NCBI RefSeq assembly: GCF_014524565.1
Contig: NZ_CP060139.1
Location: 3,603,501-3,667,500 of the forward strand
Length of the DNA: 64,000 nt
Reading direction: 5' to 3'
From: Croceimicrobium hydrocarbonivorans
GTDB lineage: Bacteria; Bacteroidota; Bacteroidia; Flavobacteriales; Schleiferiaceae
Shown here one piece after another: positions 60,618 to 64,000 of this stretch. Numbering within the stretch: position 1 is the first letter of the stretch; each line of letters opens with the position of its first letter. The notes beneath the pieces are model-generated. The model was not told the origin of the DNA and ran no database searches. It worked only from the letters and a program-made list of their open reading frames with translations. The position numbers and the translations under genes are program-made.

Positions 60618-62369
60618 TCAGGAATTAGGGCGGCTTTTTAGCCAGGCGCGTGGGCTGAGACCGGTACTGCGCTTGAAGAATTCGTTAAAAACGGATTTTG
60701 AATTAAAGCCACTGTCGTAGGCCAGGGCCAGGAGGGTAAGATTGCGATTCTGCGGATCGAGGGCTTTTTCTTTAAAGCTTTCCAATCGATATTGGTTGAT
60801 GTATTCGTTGAAATTCATCGCGCAATGCTCATTAATCAACCAGCTCAGTTTATTGGGATGGAGATCTAGTTTTTCAGCCAGGTTTCGCAGATTCAGGCCG
60901 GGGTCGAGATAGGCCTCCTCTTCGGTCATTAAGCTTTCCAGTTCACTTAATACCGCTTTTACTTCTTCATCCGGCTCAGCTACTTCGGCACTAAGCCTGG
61001 GGATATCTTCCCAGCCTTTTTCTGGAAATTTCATGCGGGCCAGGAAATCCTCGAAGCGGGGATCCTCCTGAACCTTTTCCCAAATCCAGTAATGCTTGAG
61101 GCTTACCATCATTACCGATCTTTCTTGCCAAGCTTTTTCCAAATACGAGAAGCAGGCCTCCTTTTCGCCCATTTGGGCATATACTTGGGCGGGATCGGCC
61201 GAATCAATAAAGTGTCGACTGTTTAAGGCTTCTCTTACTTTATCAATTTCACCCATTTGCAAACGCAAGAGCAGGCTGTTGAAATTCTGATAGGGATCTT
61301 CGGCACTCAGCTCCAAAGCCCGATCCATGTATTCTTGAGCTTCCTTTATCTTACCCGAGAAACCCAAGGCAGTGGCCTTCCAACGCAGGGCCTCGGTAAA
61401 GCGGGCATCCAGTTCCAGGGCCTTATTAAAGGCGCGAATCCCATCTTTAAAATTCCGAGCAAATACATAGCAGAGACCTAATTGCCAATGGGCCTCTGCA
61501 TGCAATGGATCACTTTCGAGGGCTTTCTTGGCTATACTAATTGCCTCTTGATAATCGCCATTAAGGAAAATATGGTAATAGCTGATAAACTCATTATAGG
61601 CGCTAAGTCCAAAGTGCAGCGCTTTATGATAAGAATCGCGGGCCGCCTCCCAATCCCAATCGTAGAAGAGGGAAATATAGGTAAGGAGCTTATAGGCTTG
61701 CGCTTCATAGGGATTGATGGCCAAAGCCAATTGCGCCAATTTGCGGGCTTCTTCATGCGCTTCGCTGGTGCCGATTAAACCGTATGCCGCATGGTGAATT
61801 AGACATTCACCGGTATAGGCATAAGCCTCTGCATAATTGCGATCGAGGCGGGTGGCCTCCCTAAAAAATTCCAGGGCTTTAACCGTGCCCTCGTAGTCCT
61901 TCTTAAAGAAATAATGACCTTTGAGGAAAGCCTCATAGGCGCTAATATTATCGGTATAATGACTGCTACTAAAGTTTTGGCGGAAGTAGATTTCCAGAGC
62001 CTGCAGTACCTCAGCGGCGATATCATCTTGCAGGTCGAAGATGTCGGCCATTTCCCGATCATAGGATTCGGCCCAAAGGGTAAAGCCATCTTCAATGGCC
62101 ACTAATTTGAGTCGTACCCGAACCCGACTGCCAGCCTTTTGCACACTGCCTTCCAGCAAATGGCTCACCTTGAGCTTTTCGCCGATGGTCTCCAAACTGA
62201 GCTCTTGCCCCTTCAGGCTAAAAGCCGAAGTACGGGCAATGATTCCTAAACCTTCTATCCGACTAAGCACATTGATCAATTCCTCCGTTAATCCATCACT
62301 GAAATATTCATTTTCCGGATCAGAGGAGAAATTCGCCAGAGGCAAGACCAATAGTGATTTGCGGGGCAT
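60618..62369 (-). CDS. TolB/FlgO-like, TPR and AraC-type HTH regulator
   Basis: 583 aa, soluble. N-terminal FlgO/TolB-like domain (about 1-125: SLLVLPLANFSSDPENEYFS, DGLTEELINVLSRIEGLGII, HLLEGSVQKAGSRVRVRLKL), then TPR repeats from about 150 to 400, then an AraC-type two-helix-turn-helix domain at about 485-583 (LNLRNLAEKLDLHPNKLSWL; NLTLLALAYDSGFNSKSVFN; FFKRSTGLSPRAWLKSR). It should bind DNA and sense a ligand or protein through the TPR part. The motif P2 and its likely target operon come next. A paralogue is at 63338. Confidence 0.87.
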   Translation of the reverse strand: MPRKSLLVLPLANFSSDPENEYFSDGLTEELINVLSRIEGLGIIARTSAFSLKGQELSLETIGEKLKVSHLLEGSVQKAGSRVRVRLKLVAIEDGFTLWAESYDREMADIFDLQDDIAAEVLQALEIYFRQNFSSSHYTDNISAYEAFLKGHYFFKKDYEGTVKALEFFREATRLDRNYAEAYAYTGECLIHHAAYGLIGTSEAHEEARKLAQLALAINPYEAQAYKLLTYISLFYDWDWEAARDSYHKALHFGLSAYNEFISYYHIFLNGDYQEAISIAKKALESDPLHAEAHWQLGLCYVFARNFKDGIRAFNKALELDARFTEALRWKATALGFSGKIKEAQEYMDRALELSAEDPYQNFNSLLLRLQMGEIDKVREALNSRHFIDSADPAQVYAQMGEKEACFSYLEKAWQERSVMMVSLKHYWIWEKVQEDPRFEDFLARMKFPEKGWEDIPRLSAEVAEPDEEVKAVLSELESLMTEEEAYLDPGLNLRNLAEKLDLHPNKLSWLINEHCAMNFNEYINQYRLESFKEKALDPQNRNLTLLALAYDSGFNSKSVFNEFFKRSTGLSPRAWLKSRPNS

Positions 62370-62388
62370 AGTTTGGTTTGGAGTGGAT

Positions 62389-62416
62389 CAAAAATAAGGA
62401 TTGCAAACTATTGCAA
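62389..62416 (-). promoter_or_regulatory. Promoter of the TolB/TPR/AraC regulator
   Basis: Minus strand -7 TATTTTTG (62389-62396), 17-nt spacer, -33 TTG (62414-62416). Two TTGCAA hexamers (62401-62406 and 62411-62416) spaced 4 bp lie over the -33 region and may bind a regulator. Confidence 0.5.
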
Positions 62417-62426
62417 AAGCGAAAAT

Positions 62427-62466
62427 CCGGCCCGCCTCCCGAATATATTTCGAGAAGCGTGGCCGG
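62427..62466 (-). terminator. Hairpin terminator after the barrel gene
   Basis: CCGGCC / GGCCGG outer arms with a long G-T-tolerant stem around an ATATA loop; on the minus strand followed by ATTTTCGCTTTT. Separates the barrel gene from the regulator's promoter. Confidence 0.7.
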
Positions 62467-62476
62467 AACAATCCAA

Positions 62477-63250
62477 CTAAAACCTAAAGTTGGCACCGAT
62501 TCCCAGGTGGGAGTCGCTAAATTGTAGTTGATTGGATTTAGACATTACCTGTAGATCTCCCTGATATAAAGCACTGAGAGCGAACCAGCTATTAAAGGCA
62601 TACTGCGCTTCAAAACGAAGGTCGAAGGCGAAGTATTTATGCCAGCCCATAAATTGATTGGCACCGAATACATTGTTCAATAAATCGGAATTCAGCTCGG
62701 CATTTTCAGAGGGTGCGCTGAGGTCTACCCAAGATAGCAAGGGCAAGCTGGCATCGGCCTTAAGGGTCCAGCTATTGTTTTGATAGCGAGATCCGAGACT
62801 TAAATCAATACCCTGGCGACTGAAATGCTGGTAGGGCATGCCTTCATCAAAATTCGCTTGATCGGAAACCAAACGACCTAAGGCCTGGTATCGCAATCCG
62901 CTGGATAAGGCCCAATGCTCCGTTTGAAGGAGATTAAATCCGTATTCTGCATTGAACTTAAATTGCATAAAGGCCAGTTCTGCTCCATTGTTGTTTTCGG
63001 GAGCTAAGCGACCACCGCTGTAATCCATGGATGCGCCCCAATATGCCAGATTATCACTTTGACGACGATAGGCTAAAGACCACATGCGACTATTACTAAA
63101 GTAGTCGGCCGAATTACGAGCCGGATTGTTCCAAATGCCTCCACCGGCACTGCTGTACAGGCTGATTTCATTTTTAGGCATACTGATTTGAGCAAAGCTG
63201 CTAAGAGTACCCATGGCAAGGGCGATCATAAGGGTGAATTTCATTTTCAT
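62477..63250 (-). CDS. Outer-membrane beta-barrel-like protein
   Basis: 257 aa. Signal MKMKFTLMIALAMGTLSSFA, about ten amphipathic strands, terminal Phe (LGIGANFRF). The true start may be Met3: CTAAAAC plus 6 nt plus ATGAAA then aligns with the leaders of the TonB receptor and small peptide genes. Monocistronic, under motif P3, directly after the second regulator. Resembles 53338-54120 in size and layout. Confidence 0.72.
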   Translation of the reverse strand: MKMKFTLMIALAMGTLSSFAQISMPKNEISLYSSAGGGIWNNPARNSADYFSNSRMWSLAYRRQSDNLAYWGASMDYSGGRLAPENNNGAELAFMQFKFNAEYGFNLLQTEHWALSSGLRYQALGRLVSDQANFDEGMPYQHFSRQGIDLSLGSRYQNNSWTLKADASLPLLSWVDLSAPSENAELNSDLLNNVFGANQFMGWHKYFAFDLRFEAQYAFNSWFALSALYQGDLQVMSKSNQLQFSDSHLGIGANFRF

Positions 63251-63275
63251 GTTTTAGTTATTTTGAATTCGAGGG

Positions 63276-63323
63276 CAAAGGTGCGGGGGATGTAGGCGCC
63301 AATCGTCCGAAAATGAAATTCAG
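63276..63323 (-). promoter_or_regulatory. Shared operon motif P3 (barrel gene promoter)
   Basis: Minus strand: CTGAATTTCATTTTCGGACGA spans 63303-63323 (read as CTGAATTTCA and TTTTCGGACGA), then 20 nt and ACCTTTG (complement of 63276-63282). Same spacing as P1 and P2, and again 15 bp past a regulator stop codon. Confidence 0.72.
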
Positions 63324-63337
63324 GAAGAAGTAGGAGA

Positions 63338-64000
63338 TTAAGGAAGTTGCCGGGCTTTTAACCAGGCACGCGGACTTAATCCGGTTTGCTTTTTAAAGTA
63401 CTCGTTAAAGACGGATTTGGTATTGAAACCACTGTCGAAGGCCAAAGCTAGCAGGGTAAGGGATTTGTTTTCCGGCAGGAGGGCAATATGCTGGAAACGC
63501 TTCAGGCGGAAGCCATTGACATATTCATTAAAGTTTTGCCCCAAACCCTTATTGATTTGCCAAGATAGATAGTTAGGGCTGCAATTCAGGATTTCGGCCA
63601 ATTCTCGCAAGCTCAGCTTAGGGTTGAGGTAGAGCTCCTCCGCTTGAATTAATTCCTCAAGTTGTTTTAAGAATTGAAAATCCGGTTTTTCCTCTGCATG
63701 AGTCTGGACCTTTCGGTTTTGGATACTATCCCAACTCTCCAATTCGAATAGCGCTTGCGCGGAAGGATATTCTCTTAGGGGCTTTAGCAGGGGATCAAAG
63801 CGATAATTGATGCAGGTGCCAGCTTTCTGATGGATCATTTTCTGGAGATAAGCGGTGGCTTCTTCCAAATGATCAGAATGCGCCCAGAGGTAAAGGTTCC
63901 AGGGAAAGAGGCTGCTTTCGGCATCGCTGGCAGGCAGACTTAGCTTTTCCTTTTCGGTGGGGGAGCCATGCATACGCAGATAGAGCTCCTCCACTTTTTC
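63338..64000 (-). CDS. AraC-type HTH regulator, C-terminal part (5' end outside window)
   Basis: About 220 residues to the window edge, frame open throughout; the only early start is a GTG, so this is probably the end of a longer protein. The final 95 residues (LSLRELAEILNCSPNYLSWQ; NFNEYVNGFRLKRFQHIALL; FDSGFNTKSVFNEYFKKQTG) are closely similar to the regulator at 60618. By analogy a TolB-like and TPR part should lie upstream. Followed at 15 bp by motif P3 and a barrel gene, a layout identical to its paralogue. Confidence 0.82.
   Translation of the reverse strand, partial: EKVEELYLRMHGSPTEKEKLSLPASDAESSLFPWNLYLWAHSDHLEEATAYLQKMIHQKAGTCINYRFDPLLKPLREYPSAQALFELESWDSIQNRKVQTHAEEKPDFQFLKQLEELIQAEELYLNPKLSLRELAEILNCSPNYLSWQINKGLGQNFNEYVNGFRLKRFQHIALLPENKSLTLLALAFDSGFNTKSVFNEYFKKQTGLSPRAWLKARQLP

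Overview
The window is a stretch of a Bacteroidota chromosome, most likely an aquatic member of the Flavobacteriales. Supporting signs are a large surface protein with a type B sorting domain for the type IX secretion system, TonB-dependent receptor biology, ClpC and gyrase in typical Bacteroidota form, DUF4386 and DUF4272 proteins, many short lipoproteins, near absence of Shine-Dalgarno sequences, A-rich translation starts, and promoters that fit the Bacteroidota -33 TTG / -7 TAnnTTTG pattern. All family assignments are by eye from translated sequence; no search was run.

Layout. 1-13 kb is housekeeping: a PAS/GAF histidine kinase with a LytTR response regulator, a degenerate nucleotide-sugar dehydrogenase-like protein, clpC and gyrA facing apart, a glycine-rich type IX cargo protein, and yebC. 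13-26 kb is an accessory region of small, mostly lipoprotein or membrane genes, with several families typical of toxin-immunity loci (SUKH, DUF4272, a probable DUF6678, crystallin-J1-like), one partial tandem duplication, a GNAT acetyltransferase, a CPBP protease, a 2OG-Fe(II) dioxygenase and an erythromycin-esterase-like protein. 26-36 kb is an AT-rich defence island: a ParDE toxin-antitoxin pair killed twice (a complete IS3-family element in parD, a stop codon in parE), a PHP-SMC ATPase bracketed by two copies of a ~300-bp sequence, and a four-gene TIR / TIR / caspase / TIR cluster with an indel in one TIR gene.

36-45 kb holds light- and carotenoid-related genes (lycopene cyclase, a PhrB-like photolyase apparently lacking its iron-sulfur cysteines, a DUF2256 zinc ribbon, a DASH cryptochrome) and a TetR-ABC1 kinase-barrel-NUDIX-esterase operon. 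45-52 kb has two beta-lactamase-fold serine hydrolases and orphan exported proteins, separated by clusters of palindromic intergenic repeats. 52-64 kb contains three transcription units (a five-gene SDR/MDR/barrel/S41 operon; a small peptide-TonB receptor-DUF4386-MFS operon; a single barrel gene) that share one promoter-proximal motif with fixed spacing, beside two paralogous TolB/TPR/AraC-type regulators that are good candidates for binding it.

Most notable: the TIR-caspase cluster, which looks like a Thoeris-type immune system with an unusual set of three TIR-fold proteins; the repeated cassette-like boundaries around the defence genes; and the three-operon regulon with its two tandem regulator-target modules.
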